In this document: positions 36,172 to 45,495 of the stretch, one piece after another
Numbering within the stretch: position 1 is the stretch's first letter
How the letters are laid out: the number at the start of each line of letters is the position of its first letter
NCBI GenBank assembly: GCA_003577165.1
Contig: QEUM01000004.1
Coordinates: 248,001 to 312,000 of the forward strand
DNA length: 64,000 bases
Source: Armatimonadota bacterium
GTDB lineage: Bacteria > Armatimonadota > Fimbriimonadia > Fimbriimonadales > ATM1
Reading direction: 5' to 3'
Notes under the pieces: generated by a model
Databases searched by the model: none
Seen by the model: the letters and a program-made list of their open reading frames with translations, nothing else
Told to the model about the DNA's origin: nothing
Program-made: the position numbers and the translations under genes

Positions 36172-39100
36172 ATGGTTTTACACATACTCCTCACCGCAGC
36201 CGTCGTCGGCCCTCTCGCGCAGGTGAGGCCCACAGCCCGCCTGGTTCCCCAGACCGGGCACGCTTGCCCCCTGGACTCCGTTGCCGTCTCGCCTGACGGC
36301 CGCCTTGTGCTCACGGGGGGAGCCGACCAGAAGGCACAACTCTGGGACGCGCAATCCGGCGCGGCGATCGTCACTTACGTCGGCCACGACGGACCTGGAG
36401 GCGTCGAGTTCGTCGCGTTCTTAAAGGGCGGCCGGGAGATTGTCACGGCAGGGGGGGATCGCACGATTCGATTCTGGGACGCAGCGACGGGGAAGGAGAA
36501 ACGCAAGTTCGGCGCGGAAGAGGGCTGGTCGTCACCGATAGTGATCTCGCCCGACGAGGCGACGGTCGTCGCCGGAGACGAAGAGGGGAGCCTGGCCGTA
36601 CTCGACATGGCCTCGGGCAAGGTGCAGCGACGGCTCAGCGTCGAGGGAATGATCGTCGAAGCGGCAATCTCCCCAAACGGCCGGGAAATCGCTATCGCGA
36701 CTTTCGACGGTGACGTTGTGGTCTGCGATTTTCAGACCGGCGCGACGAAGCGCACGCTCGTTGGGCATGAAGACTCGATCAACTCCGTCGAGTACTCGGC
36801 CGATGGGTCGAAACTGCTCACTGCAGGATACGACGAAACGGTCCGGATCTGGAGTGCGCAAACCGGAAAGCAGGTTCTGAAGCAGCCCGTACCCACGGAA
36901 GGCCTCCTGTACGCCAAGTTCTCACCCGATGCGAAGACCTTCCTCACGCTCGGAGGCAATTCTCCAAAGATCTGGGACTCCACGACTGGTAAGGAGAGGG
37001 CATCGCTCGATGGGCACATCGACGTCGTGATGCACGCCGCGTACTTTCCGGACGGGCGAAAGATCGTTACCGCCGGATCGGATTGGACCGCAAGGATCTG
37101 GAACGCGGAATCCTCTGTGGAACTGGCGAGGCTGTTTCCTTTCGCCCCCCCCGTGTTTGCCTCAGTCCTCGCTCAGTCTCCGAATCGGCTGGTGATCGGA
37201 GGCATCGACGGCATATGCCGAATTCTCCAGATCAACGAGGGGGGCCGAATCCTCGAACTTCGCGGCCATGAGGCGCCGATCGTGGATGCGCACTTCTCCC
37301 CCGATCAACGAAATCTTGTCACGGCAGGCGCCGACGGTACGGCGATCGTCTGGGATGCTGCAGACGGATCGAGGAAGTTCGTGCTGTCGGGCCACACGGA
37401 CGGGGTTCAGTCCGCCCGTTACTCTCACGACGGCACGCGCATCGTGACCTCCAGCGCAGATGGTTCTGCGCGCATTTGGAACTCGCAGACAGGGAAGTCG
37501 GAGTTGACGCTCCTCAAGGAGACCGTGGACGCAGGAGGACTTCTCTCGGCAGAGCTTTCACCAGACGATGATCATGTCGTGACAGCGACAGACTTTGGAG
37601 TCGTGATTTGGAACTCTCGCACGGGAGCCGTCGAGGAACGAATGGAGAACCGCGACGAACTGACTCTGTTCTCCGTATTGCCCATTTCTTCTGCCGTATA
37701 TTCCCCCTCCGGGACGCGAATCGCATCGGTCAACGCGTTTCACCCGGGTCGAGTTTGGGATGCAGCCACGGGTGCGGAACTGTTCCGACTGGAAGGCGAT
37801 TCGGGCAGCGACACGTCGGTGGCCTTTTCACCCGACGGCAAGCGGATCGCCGCATGTGGACTCGATGGCCCCATCCGGCTGTTCGATGCCGAAACCGGCA
37901 AACTGCTCCTCCAACTCATCGGGCATACCGGCACCATCAATCGAGTTTCGTTCAGCGACGACGGCACTCGACTCGTGAGCGCTGGAATGGATGGGACCTG
38001 CCGGATATGGGATTCGAGCTCGGGCGCCGAAGTGTGTTCCGTGATGTTCACACTCGAAGGTGGATGGGTGGTGACGACACCCGATCATCGCTTCGACACG
38101 GACGATCTCAACTGGGTTCCAGGCATGCATTGGATCGCGTCCGATCAGCCGTTCAGGCCCCTCGGAGTCGAGGTGTTCATGCGACAGTACTTTGAGCCGA
38201 AGTTGCTCACACGGATCTTTCGCGGAGAACGGCTTCCCGAAGTCAAGAGCATTGCCCAACTCAATCGAGTTCAGCCGAAGTTGCAGATTCTCAGCGTGGT
38301 AAGGGACCGAGCGAACGACACTGCCACCATCAGGATTGAAGTGACGAGAGGCAAAGAAGCGTTCGAGCGGGACGGATCACGAGTCGAAGTTGAAACATCC
38401 GCCAACGACTTGCGGGTCTTTAGGAACGGCAGGCTCATCCGCCACGTGGAGGGCAACCTCATTGAGGGGGGGGTCGAATCCAAGATGTTCGTCCTCGACG
38501 ACATCCCGCTGCGCACCAGGCCCGAACTCTCTGAGGTGCTGTTCACCGCCTACTGCTTCAACGACGATGATGTCAAGAGCGAAACAGCAGCGTACATCCT
38601 CGACGTGCCGCCGAGCGCGGTCGTGAGAAAGCCGCGAGTCTTTGCGATGTGCTTCGGAGCGGACGATTATGACGGGGATGCGGTGCGCGATCTCAAGTAC
38701 GCCGCTGCGGACGCGAAGGCATTCGAGAAGACGTTCACAAGTGCCTTTACGAACCACGCAGGCATCGAACAAGTGGTCTCCCTGTCCTTCGTCTCCGAGT
38801 CCGAAGGCGCAAAGCAAGCGACCAAAGAGAACTTCAAGGCCGCGCTCGATCTCCTTTGCGGAAGGCAAGTCTCCTCGGAGGTTCTGGAGAGAGCGCCTGA
38901 CCTGAAGAAACTCACCAAAGCAACTCCCGATGACATCGTCATCGTGACGTTCTCCGGACACGGCGTATCGGGTGATGACGGCAAGTTCTATCTCGTTCCC
39001 TCGAACATCAAGTCCAAGGAAACGCTTCGAGAGGATTCGATCAGTTCAGATGAACTCTCCGAGTGGTTCAGGGACCTCGACGCCCTCGAGATGGCCTTCA

Positions 39101-39693
39101 TTCTGGATGCCTGTCACTCAGCGAAAGCCATTGAGCAGGAGGGCTTCAAGCCGGGGCCGATGGGTGCGAGAGGCCTCGGCCAACTCGCCTATGACAAGGG
39201 CATGTTGGTTCTAGCGGCGACTCAGGCCGAGGACGTCGCGCTGGAGGTGAACAAACTTCAGCATGGTCTGCTCACCTACGCGTTGGTCGAGGACGGCTAC
39301 ATCGCCGGCAAGGCGAAGGACGCCAACGGTTTTCTAGGCCTTCAAGGTTGGCTGAAGTACGCCGAGTCCCGTGTGCCTGAGATATATGCCGCGCTTGCGA
39401 AGGGGGAAGACATCCGAGGTGAAGATGGACGGGCGGTGATCTTCTCCGGCTCCACCGCGTCCATGAAGACCCGTGAAGACCTCCAGCGACCCTCGCTATT
39501 CGACTTCCTGAAGACACGACCGCAGATCGAGATGGTGCAAGCGACCACAGGCGACGTTTGGACTCCGATATGGGGGCTCTTCGTGAATAATGCAAGTGTG
39601 CTTTCAGATGGCGCGGCGTTCGACGAAGCTGTAGTCGAATTCTGGCGACGAGTCGTCATGAACTCGATTGCGTGGAGCAGGCGTTCCGCCTGA
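36172..39693 (+). CDS. WD40-caspase fusion protein A, 1173 aa
   Basis: A very large fusion. A short hydrophobic start (MVLHILLTAAVVGPLAQ) suggests export or weak anchoring. About 14 WD40-like blades follow, counted by closing strands such as AQLWDAQSG, IRFWDAATG, VRIWSAQTG, ARIWNAESS, GRVWDAATG and CRIWDSSSG, enough for two seven-bladed propellers. A linker (GGWVVTTPDHRFD, then FMRQYFEPKLLTRIFRGE) and a beta-rich part lead to a C-terminal C14 caspase domain from about residue 820. The catalytic pair is His930 (TFSGHGVSG) and Cys981 (LDACHSA). It is first in an operon with caspase B. The pattern suggests a protease gated by ligand or protein binding to the propellers; substrates are unknown. 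Confidence 0.9.
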   Translation: MVLHILLTAAVVGPLAQVRPTARLVPQTGHACPLDSVAVSPDGRLVLTGGADQKAQLWDAQSGAAIVTYVGHDGPGGVEFVAFLKGGREIVTAGGDRTIRFWDAATGKEKRKFGAEEGWSSPIVISPDEATVVAGDEEGSLAVLDMASGKVQRRLSVEGMIVEAAISPNGREIAIATFDGDVVVCDFQTGATKRTLVGHEDSINSVEYSADGSKLLTAGYDETVRIWSAQTGKQVLKQPVPTEGLLYAKFSPDAKTFLTLGGNSPKIWDSTTGKERASLDGHIDVVMHAAYFPDGRKIVTAGSDWTARIWNAESSVELARLFPFAPPVFASVLAQSPNRLVIGGIDGICRILQINEGGRILELRGHEAPIVDAHFSPDQRNLVTAGADGTAIVWDAADGSRKFVLSGHTDGVQSARYSHDGTRIVTSSADGSARIWNSQTGKSELTLLKETVDAGGLLSAELSPDDDHVVTATDFGVVIWNSRTGAVEERMENRDELTLFSVLPISSAVYSPSGTRIASVNAFHPGRVWDAATGAELFRLEGDSGSDTSVAFSPDGKRIAACGLDGPIRLFDAETGKLLLQLIGHTGTINRVSFSDDGTRLVSAGMDGTCRIWDSSSGAEVCSVMFTLEGGWVVTTPDHRFDTDDLNWVPGMHWIASDQPFRPLGVEVFMRQYFEPKLLTRIFRGERLPEVKSIAQLNRVQPKLQILSVVRDRANDTATIRIEVTRGKEAFERDGSRVEVETSANDLRVFRNGRLIRHVEGNLIEGGVESKMFVLDDIPLRTRPELSEVLFTAYCFNDDDVKSETAAYILDVPPSAVVRKPRVFAMCFGADDYDGDAVRDLKYAAADAKAFEKTFTSAFTNHAGIEQVVSLSFVSESEGAKQATKENFKAALDLLCGRQVSSEVLERAPDLKKLTKATPDDIVIVTFSGHGVSGDDGKFYLVPSNIKSKETLREDSISSDELSEWFRDLDALEMAFILDACHSAKAIEQEGFKPGPMGARGLGQLAYDKGMLVLAATQAEDVALEVNKLQHGLLTYALVEDGYIAGKAKDANGFLGLQGWLKYAESRVPEIYAALAKGEDIRGEDGRAVIFSGSTASMKTREDLQRPSLFDFLKTRPQIEMVQATTGDVWTPIWGLFVNNASVLSDGAAFDEAVVEFWRRVVMNSIAWSRRSA

Positions 39694-39709
39694 ATTGAGG
39701 ACCCTAAAA

Positions 39710-41770
39710 ATGTTGACGATATCGGCCCTTGTGTCCCTCGCAGTTCTTGCACAGCCGCATGCCGCGCCCCCCAAGATGGCGCTCCTCATCGGTATCAAGG
39801 AATACGACGAGAAGCCCATCAACGATCTCAACGGCGACAAAGACGTTAAGATCATGCGCGAGTTGCTTTCGGCAACCGCAGGGTTTGCGCCGAGCGACAT
39901 CACTCCGCTCACCCCGCGCGTGACGAAGACGAAGTTTATAAACGAACTGGACGGGTTCATCGGACGGGCGACGCAAAACAAGGAGACCGTTGTCGTCATC
40001 TTCTACTCAGGACACGGAACGCAAACGAAGGACGAACCCAACGGCGACGAATCCGACGGGCTTGACGAAGCGCTCGTTCCTTCCGATGCGAAGTACGCGG
40101 GCGATGTTCTCGATCCGAAGACGCTCATTACGGACGATGAAATCGCGACGAGGATCAAGAGGCTTAGAGACGCCGGAGTCGAAAACGTCACGCTGATCTT
40201 CGACTGCTGCCATTCGGGTGGGGGCTCGCGCGGTGAGTGGATCGAGCGTGCGGTCGAAAACCCGCAAGCGCCGGCGATTTTCCCGAAGTCCACTGAAGAC
40301 GCCTTCAAAGACGACGGCAAACTTGGAGGGTATGTCGTTCTTTCCGCCGCGCGGTCTACGCAGCGTGCGTATGAGAACAGCAAGGGAGGGCGATTTACGC
40401 AGGCCTTGCGTGCCGCAGTCGGGCGATGCTCTCCCGATTCGACTTATCTTTCACTCTACGAGCGGCTTGTTTCGGAGATGTTTGCGGTGCCGGGCACCAA
40501 CTCGCAGGATCCTGTAATCGAAGGCGAAGTCAATCGAAAACTGTTCACGACGGAAACTCTCACGCGGAAGCCTTACTTCCTCGTCTCCGTCGAGGGATCA
40601 AAAGTCGTCCTCGATGCAGGCATCGTTCACGGCATCGAGGAAGGCACTCTCGTGGATGTCTATCCTGCCGAGACCGAGGACTTCGACAAGACGAAGCCGA
40701 TCGTTCGCGCCACGGCGAGGAATCTGCAGACCGGTGAATGCGATCTCGAGTTGCCGAGCGACCAGACGCCGCCGGTGAATGTTGCTTCCCTGGCCGGAGG
40801 GCGGGCTCGTGTCGCTTCCCCCCCCATCGGAAGCGGACAGCTCCGTGTGTACCTCGATCCCTCCTCTACGGCTTCCCTCCGCGCCCGACTTGGCGAACTC
40901 AAGTTCGTTTCGACCGACTGCACGCTTGGCGATCATGACGTGTCGGTACTAGAGCGGGAAGAGCAAGGGCGAAAGTACTTCGTCATCGCGCACCCGGACG
41001 GCACGGAGTTTCAGCGTGTCGCCGCCGAGTCGCGTGAGAACTCCGATCCTCTCGGCGCTGCGCTCCGCGAAGTCGGGAAGTGGCGCGCGATTCGGGAACT
41101 TGGACGAGGCTCCGGCGGCTGCGATGTTCGTGTCGACATGGAAATCGTGCGAGTCAAAGTCAAACAACTGCCGACGGGTCACCTGCAGTTCGACGGGATT
41201 CAAAACGAAGCCGCCTCCAGCACGGCGCTCGATTTCACGAAGAACCAGTACTATGCGATTCGCGTTCGGGCGACGTGGATCGCGAACCCGCCGAAACTCT
41301 GGGACCCCTGCGTCGCGATTCTCAATCTACTCCCCACGGGTCGCATCACTCAGTTGTGGCCGCAAAACCGCGGGTTTCAGAGCCTGCAGGACGATAGTAG
41401 GGTGATCGCCGACGGTCAGTGGCGCTGGCTGCGCAACCTTTACGGAACTGCGCTTCCCACCGACACGCGCGCTCTGGAGGACATTCTCGTCCTCGGCTCC
41501 GATCCGACGCATCCAAATCCAGCATTCCGGGATCCGCTGGGCGTACAGGTCTTCAAGCTGATCGCGACGAGAACGCCGGAGGACTACTCCGGCTTGCTCA
41601 TCGGCGAAGACAGAAGCCCGAGAGGCGAGTCCAGCCCGCTCGCTCAGATCCTCCTGGATTACGCGCGGGAAGGTGTGACCACAAGAGCACAGCCCTTCTC
41701 CTCTGGGAATGGAAACCGGGAATGGATGGCGGTGGACGTTTCGATCCGGGTCGTGCCTCCGACGGAGTAA
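39710..41770 (+). CDS. Caspase-family protein B with C-terminal DUF4384-like domain, 686 aa
   Basis: Secreted (signal peptide MLTISALVSLAVLAQPHA). The caspase domain occupies residues 22-280: ALLIGIKEYDEKPINDLNGDKD, His102 in FYSGHGTQ and Cys167 in FDCCHSGG. Acidic stretches (GDESDGLDEAL, as in Ca-dependent metacaspases) lie between them. The second half is beta-rich; ILNLLPTGRITQLWPQ and VQVFKLIAT resemble the DUF4384 domain often fused to caspases. ATG 39710 is 16 bases after caspase A, behind GAGG, so A and B form an operon. Confidence 0.88.
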   Translation: MLTISALVSLAVLAQPHAAPPKMALLIGIKEYDEKPINDLNGDKDVKIMRELLSATAGFAPSDITPLTPRVTKTKFINELDGFIGRATQNKETVVVIFYSGHGTQTKDEPNGDESDGLDEALVPSDAKYAGDVLDPKTLITDDEIATRIKRLRDAGVENVTLIFDCCHSGGGSRGEWIERAVENPQAPAIFPKSTEDAFKDDGKLGGYVVLSAARSTQRAYENSKGGRFTQALRAAVGRCSPDSTYLSLYERLVSEMFAVPGTNSQDPVIEGEVNRKLFTTETLTRKPYFLVSVEGSKVVLDAGIVHGIEEGTLVDVYPAETEDFDKTKPIVRATARNLQTGECDLELPSDQTPPVNVASLAGGRARVASPPIGSGQLRVYLDPSSTASLRARLGELKFVSTDCTLGDHDVSVLEREEQGRKYFVIAHPDGTEFQRVAAESRENSDPLGAALREVGKWRAIRELGRGSGGCDVRVDMEIVRVKVKQLPTGHLQFDGIQNEAASSTALDFTKNQYYAIRVRATWIANPPKLWDPCVAILNLLPTGRITQLWPQNRGFQSLQDDSRVIADGQWRWLRNLYGTALPTDTRALEDILVLGSDPTHPNPAFRDPLGVQVFKLIATRTPEDYSGLLIGEDRSPRGESSPLAQILLDYAREGVTTRAQPFSSGNGNREWMAVDVSIRVVPPTE

Positions 41771-41855
41771 AGGCGCAATTCTCGATTTCCGGTGGTAAGG
41801 CGAGCCGTCTGCCGGACTCCTCCATTGCGGCGCAAGACGCCAACGGAGGAAAACC

Positions 41856-42035
41856 ATGGAAATCGAAACGCTTCACAAAGTCTACGAACCCACCATCATC
41901 AGCCTTGGCCTCACTCAGGAGGAAGTGGACCGCCTCTTCGAGATCGTGCTGATGAGTCCCATCGTAGATGAGGATCTGCTTCTCAAAGTTTCGCGTCAAG
42001 TACGCCTTACAGGCACGCTAAGGTCCAAGTCGTAA
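41856..42035 (+). CDS. Small ORF, 59 aa, third gene of the caspase A-B operon
   Basis: Begins MEIETLHKVYEPTIISLGLT and continues as amphipathic helices (EEVDRLFEIVLMS, DEDLLLKVSRQVRL) to a TAA at 42033-42035. A strong GGAGGA ribosome site lies 5 bases before the ATG, and a hairpin terminator starts at the stop codon. The ORF lies 85 bases after caspase B. No signal peptide or recognised family. Its position suggests an accessory or regulatory partner of the caspases, but this is inferred only. Confidence 0.7.
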   Translation: MEIETLHKVYEPTIISLGLTQEEVDRLFEIVLMSPIVDEDLLLKVSRQVRLTGTLRSKS

Positions 42036-42066
42036 CTGCAGCCGTCGGAACTCTACGGCTGCAGTT
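42034..42066. terminator. Bidirectional hairpin terminator between convergent operons
   Basis: A perfect 11-bp stem (42034-42044 with 42056-42066) with an 11-nt loop. It begins within the stop codon of the 59-aa ORF. It also includes the last codons and stop of the convergent anti-sigma-like gene, so the hairpin is partly coding on the minus strand. No long T-tract is present on either side. Confidence 0.6.
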
Positions 42067-43453
42067 CGAGTTCCTTCTTGCGCCGCGCCTCAAAATCTCG
42101 AAGCATCGCCGCCGCCGCTTCGGATCGCGGATTGAGCCTCGCGAACTCACGAAGTGCTTCCAGCGCCGCCTCCGTCATTCCGAACTCCGCGAACGCGCTC
42201 GCCTTGCCTAACAAGGAACCGTGTGCTTCGTCGAGCCTCGACCGCAGAGCGCTCTCTTCCTGAGGGCTCAAGGTTCGGAACGTCGCCGCAACCTTTCCGC
42301 AATGCGATGACTCCGCGCTGCGTCCTTCGACGAACGCTCGAACGCTCCACGTGAACACCTCGCCTTGAGGCAGAGTTCCGCCGTCAGGTCGCCAACTCGT
42401 TCCCGTGATGGGCCCTGACTCCTCGATGATCCGTCCATTCGCGTACACGGTCACGACGTACGTTGCGGATTTCGCAAACGGTTGCCATCGAAAGACGACG
42501 TCCTCCGCGCGCACGCTCGTCACGATTGGCGAAATCAAATCGAATGGCGCGTCGTCGCGAGCGGCCTGCTTCAGGTCCTCGTTGCTTCGACCGGCCTCGA
42601 TGCGCCCCTTTTTCAAGGCGTCCGCGGCCGGGTCATTTGACGGCAGACTTTCGGCGAACCCGCCGTCGATTTCGTAGATCACTCGATCCCCGTCTCGAAC
42701 GGACCGCGTCCGCGTCCCCCCGCTCGAGTTGCCGGCGCCGGCGAGTCGCTTCGCGAGGGAATCGCTCCGACTCTTCTCCTCCTCCAGCGATTGTCGAGCC
42801 GCTTCCAGTTCGCTCTCCGCCTGTCCGGCGCGTCCTTGTGTGGCATCGAGTTCGCGGCGGATTTCGTTCATTCGATCGGCGCTATCTTTCAGTCCCTGGG
42901 CCAGTTCGCCGTTCTTCGTTTCGGCGGCCTCCAAGCGCGCAAGCAGGTCGGCACCGCTTTCTCCTGGGCTCGATCCGACTCGAAGCAGCGCGAACAGCAA
43001 TGCTGCGGCTGCCATTGCCACGCCGGCCTCGACGGAGAGCCGGAGCCACGAAAGAGAAAAGATCCCCCCCCGCTTTCTTTCCGTCGGTCCGACCGGTTCA
43101 ACTCCGTACGCGCTCATGTGTGCGTACTCGGAGCGCAGGCTCGCTACGACTTCGCGAAGGCCGGGCTGCCAGTCCATGGCATCCTCGATCACCTCGCACA
43201 TCATCGGATTGGCGCGACCGGCCACGTATTCCACCAGATCCTCGTCAGTGATCTGCACGTCGGCCTGGTCGCCGAGAAGTCTCGGCATCAAGCGTCCTTC
43301 TCGCGCGAGTTCGGAGACAACGGTCCGAGCGACCTCCGGTTCGACCTCGGACAGAGCGCTCGCGAACTCATCCGGCGTCTTCGCCTGCTCCAGCCGTCTC
43401 ACCAGTTCGTTTCGTTCTCGATCGGTCATCGCTTGGGCGCTCCTTTGGTCCAT
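42053..43453 (-). CDS. Putative membrane anti-sigma factor with coiled coil, FN3-like and TPR-like regions, 466 aa
   Basis: Probable membrane regulator of the sigma-like protein encoded just upstream. Residues 60-110 (EDLVEYVAGRANPMMCEVIEDA, then PGLREVVASLRSEY) resemble the cytoplasmic helical part of zf-HC2-type anti-sigma factors without the zinc ligands. A membrane helix lies at about 139-159, a coiled coil at 168-240, an FN3-like domain around 300-400 (VVFRWQPFAKSATYVVTVYA) and helical repeats at 405-460. The start is ATG 43453 or, with a better AGGAG, ATG 43429. Sigma/anti-sigma pairs of this layout next to caspase or CHAT genes occur in other phyla (recollection). Confidence 0.7.
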   Translation of the reverse strand: MDQRSAQAMTDRERNELVRRLEQAKTPDEFASALSEVEPEVARTVVSELAREGRLMPRLLGDQADVQITDEDLVEYVAGRANPMMCEVIEDAMDWQPGLREVVASLRSEYAHMSAYGVEPVGPTERKRGGIFSLSWLRLSVEAGVAMAAAALLFALLRVGSSPGESGADLLARLEAAETKNGELAQGLKDSADRMNEIRRELDATQGRAGQAESELEAARQSLEEEKSRSDSLAKRLAGAGNSSGGTRTRSVRDGDRVIYEIDGGFAESLPSNDPAADALKKGRIEAGRSNEDLKQAARDDAPFDLISPIVTSVRAEDVVFRWQPFAKSATYVVTVYANGRIIEESGPITGTSWRPDGGTLPQGEVFTWSVRAFVEGRSAESSHCGKVAATFRTLSPQEESALRSRLDEAHGSLLGKASAFAEFGMTEAALEALREFARLNPRSEAAAAMLRDFEARRKKELELQP

Positions 43454-43505
43454 CGGACATGGACCTCACGACGTCTGGATGCGGGCCGGCCGACCACCTT
43501 ACCAA

Positions 43506-44546
43506 TCAATTTTCGTCCCCTCCGAAAAAGTCGGGTCCCAGACGACGCGAGAGCCGCCTGCGTGCGACAGACCGCAGGTTCGAGACGTCGATCGGCCGGC
43601 AGCCGAGGCGCCCCGCGAGGGCGGCGTCATCCAACGGGAGGTCCTCCCAGAGATCCGCCAGTTCCTCGGGAGTCATCTCCATGGCCTCGGCGATCTGCTC
43701 CTGCGTCGCTGTCCCCGTGAGGAGCAGGAAGTCCAGAACGCCGCGCCGCCGGTCGTCACGGAAATTCAGTAGAAGCGCCTTCGCCTGGTTAGGGGGAAGT
43801 AAGGCGATCTCTGCCCAGATCGCCCGCAACTGGTCTTGGAGGGTCATCTGGGTATCGAGGGCCGGGGTCTCCGCAGCGATGGAGGCCACGGGATCTGGAT
43901 CGTCGTCTCGCGGCTCGGTCGCCACCGAATCCACCTTGCCTGTCAACTCTCCGCACAGGGCCACCAGGCCCTCCACCGGCATCGGGCCGCCGAACCAGTC
44001 GAGCGCGGCCGCCATCGCCTTGGCGAGGTCTGCGCCCGCCGGAAGGCTGTCCCGCACATGCGCCGCGCACCGACCCAAGTCCCGCGTAAGCATCTCCGCC
44101 TTCCGCCGGTCCGCCGCTGGCTCTCGGTTGGCCCAGGCCTCGAACGAGGCGAACCTCTCTCCACCTGGACCTACGACCAGCCTGAACCCGGGATGCTCCT
44201 TCAGCCGCAGCATCACCTGCGCCGACAAACTCGCGCGGACAGGAAACGCCTTCCGGAAGAAGGCGTCGCAGGCGTTCTTGGCTACGGTTCTGGAGTAGGC
44301 CGTGACGTCGCCGATGCTGTCGGCGGAACTGCCGTTCTGGAGGCCCCGGAGACGCGATACGACGGCCGCCACCGCTTCAGCCGAGACGTCTTCGGCGTCG
44401 TCCGGCGTGGCGCGCCCACCCCCCAGCCGCGCCCGAACCACGGCGCGAACCGCAGGAGCGACGTCGCCTTCGATGAGGCGACCGAGCAAGTCGTCGAATT
44501 CGCCAGGCGACCTGGCCCGGAACAGCCGACTCAGGCTCGCCTCCAT
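43506..44546 (-). CDS. Sigma-70-like factor, 346 aa
   Basis: An RNA polymerase sigma-like protein. Residues 20-105 fit region 2: GDVAPAVRAVVRARLGG, then DDAEDVSAEAVAAVVSRL, the DAED block typical of ECF factors, and YSRTVAKNACDAFFRK as the -10-binding helix. The C-terminal half contains a region 4-like part (LRAIWAEIALLPPNQAKALLLNF) and two helix-turn-helix-like stretches (ATQEQIAEAMEMTPEELADLW and DAALAGRLGCRPIDVSNLRS). It is longer than normal ECF sigmas, with an insert between the two regions. ATG 44546 is preferred to 44600. It is followed after about 52 bases by the membrane anti-sigma-like gene. Confidence 0.72.
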   Translation of the reverse strand: MEASLSRLFRARSPGEFDDLLGRLIEGDVAPAVRAVVRARLGGGRATPDDAEDVSAEAVAAVVSRLRGLQNGSSADSIGDVTAYSRTVAKNACDAFFRKAFPVRASLSAQVMLRLKEHPGFRLVVGPGGERFASFEAWANREPAADRRKAEMLTRDLGRCAAHVRDSLPAGADLAKAMAAALDWFGGPMPVEGLVALCGELTGKVDSVATEPRDDDPDPVASIAAETPALDTQMTLQDQLRAIWAEIALLPPNQAKALLLNFRDDRRRGVLDFLLLTGTATQEQIAEAMEMTPEELADLWEDLPLDDAALAGRLGCRPIDVSNLRSVARRRLSRRLGPDFFGGDEN

Positions 44547-44717
44547 GGGATGCCTTATTACTTCCACGCCCTCGGCTCGTCCCCTTTCGCTCCAGCGCAA
44601 TCCTGCCGGCGACCCTTCCGAGAGCGTTTTCGAAAATTGTCACGTTCGATGGTAAGGGGCCTCCGATTTCCGCATCTGGGTTCTTGTCCGACCCAGAGGG
44701 CGGACGAGGAGAAAAAA

Positions 44718-45422
44718 ATGAACACTATCAACAAAGCAATCGCAGGAATCGCAATCGTCGCTTCGCTGGCAACCACGGCATCCGCCCAGGTCGTCGGCTC
44801 AACCGAAACCGGCATCGAGAATGCCGATGCAGAAATGACTACAGCTGGATTTGTCCTAGGCTCGGCTGCTGCGGAGTTTGGAAGCAACATTCTGTTTGCC
44901 TTTGCTGACGCGGAGTACCTCGAACTGGCAAGTCTCAACTTGGACACCATGAACGTTGCGGCCTCGGGCCTCTCGGAGGCTTACTTGGACGACGACGCTG
45001 CATATGAAGAGTTTGCCCAGGTCATCGAGGCGACGGCAGAAGACATCGCAGACGGTGACTATGAATACGGCGTGGTGCTCGAGAGCCTTTACGGGGCCTT
45101 CGACGAGTTCATGATGAACTTGCTCGCGAGCGATGAGGGACGAGTCACATGGTATGGCTACCTCGGCTTCTGGCACGGCTATGCGGGTCTGTCCCTCGCC
45201 CTGTACGAACTTGAGATCTTCGAGGCTCCGGATGTGCAGGACTCTCTTCAGGTTTTCGTTGGACTCGCGCAAACTGCTGCAGACAATGAGGACGCTGAGG
45301 TGAAGAGAATCGTTACCGATCTGGCGAAATTGGCAGAGGCTGAGAAGTTCGGTAAGAAGCAGCTCGAAGCGACCTACGAACTCATCGAAGAGCTCTGGAC
45401 GATCATCGTGGGCGAATGCTAA
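44718..45422 (+). CDS. Secreted acidic alpha-helical protein, 234 aa
   Basis: A clear signal peptide (MNTINKAIAGIAIVASLATTASAQ, cleavage after ASA) and a GAGGAG ribosome site before ATG 44718. The mature protein is very acidic and helical (LDDDAAYEEFAQVIEATAEDIADGDYEYG, shortened here), with few basic residues except near the end. It is divergently transcribed from the sigma-like gene and followed by a strong terminator, so it is a single-gene unit. No domain recognised. It may be an envelope component or target of the locus; this is inference. Confidence 0.78.
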   Translation: MNTINKAIAGIAIVASLATTASAQVVGSTETGIENADAEMTTAGFVLGSAAAEFGSNILFAFADAEYLELASLNLDTMNVAASGLSEAYLDDDAAYEEFAQVIEATAEDIADGDYEYGVVLESLYGAFDEFMMNLLASDEGRVTWYGYLGFWHGYAGLSLALYELEIFEAPDVQDSLQVFVGLAQTAADNEDAEVKRIVTDLAKLAEAEKFGKKQLEATYELIEELWTIIVGEC

Positions 45423-45445
45423 GCAAGCAGCACGTCCCCAGAAGT

Positions 45446-45472
45446 GAGAGGTCGGCAAACCGCCGACCTCTC
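45446..45472. terminator. Strong hairpin terminator
   Basis: A perfect 11-bp stem (45446-45456 with 45462-45472), 5-nt loop, outer AAGTG/CACTT pairing across a small bulge, then TTTAAC. It lies 24 bases after the secreted-protein stop and 24 bases before the end of the convergent caspase C gene, so it probably serves both. Confidence 0.8.
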
Positions 45473-45495
45473 AGCACTTTAACTACTGCCAGTGA

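Noticed and set aside
43836-44717. N-terminal extension of the secreted-protein frame, antisense to the sigma-like gene
   Set aside because: A clean signal peptide with ribosome site begins at 44718, and the extension is basic shadow sequence.
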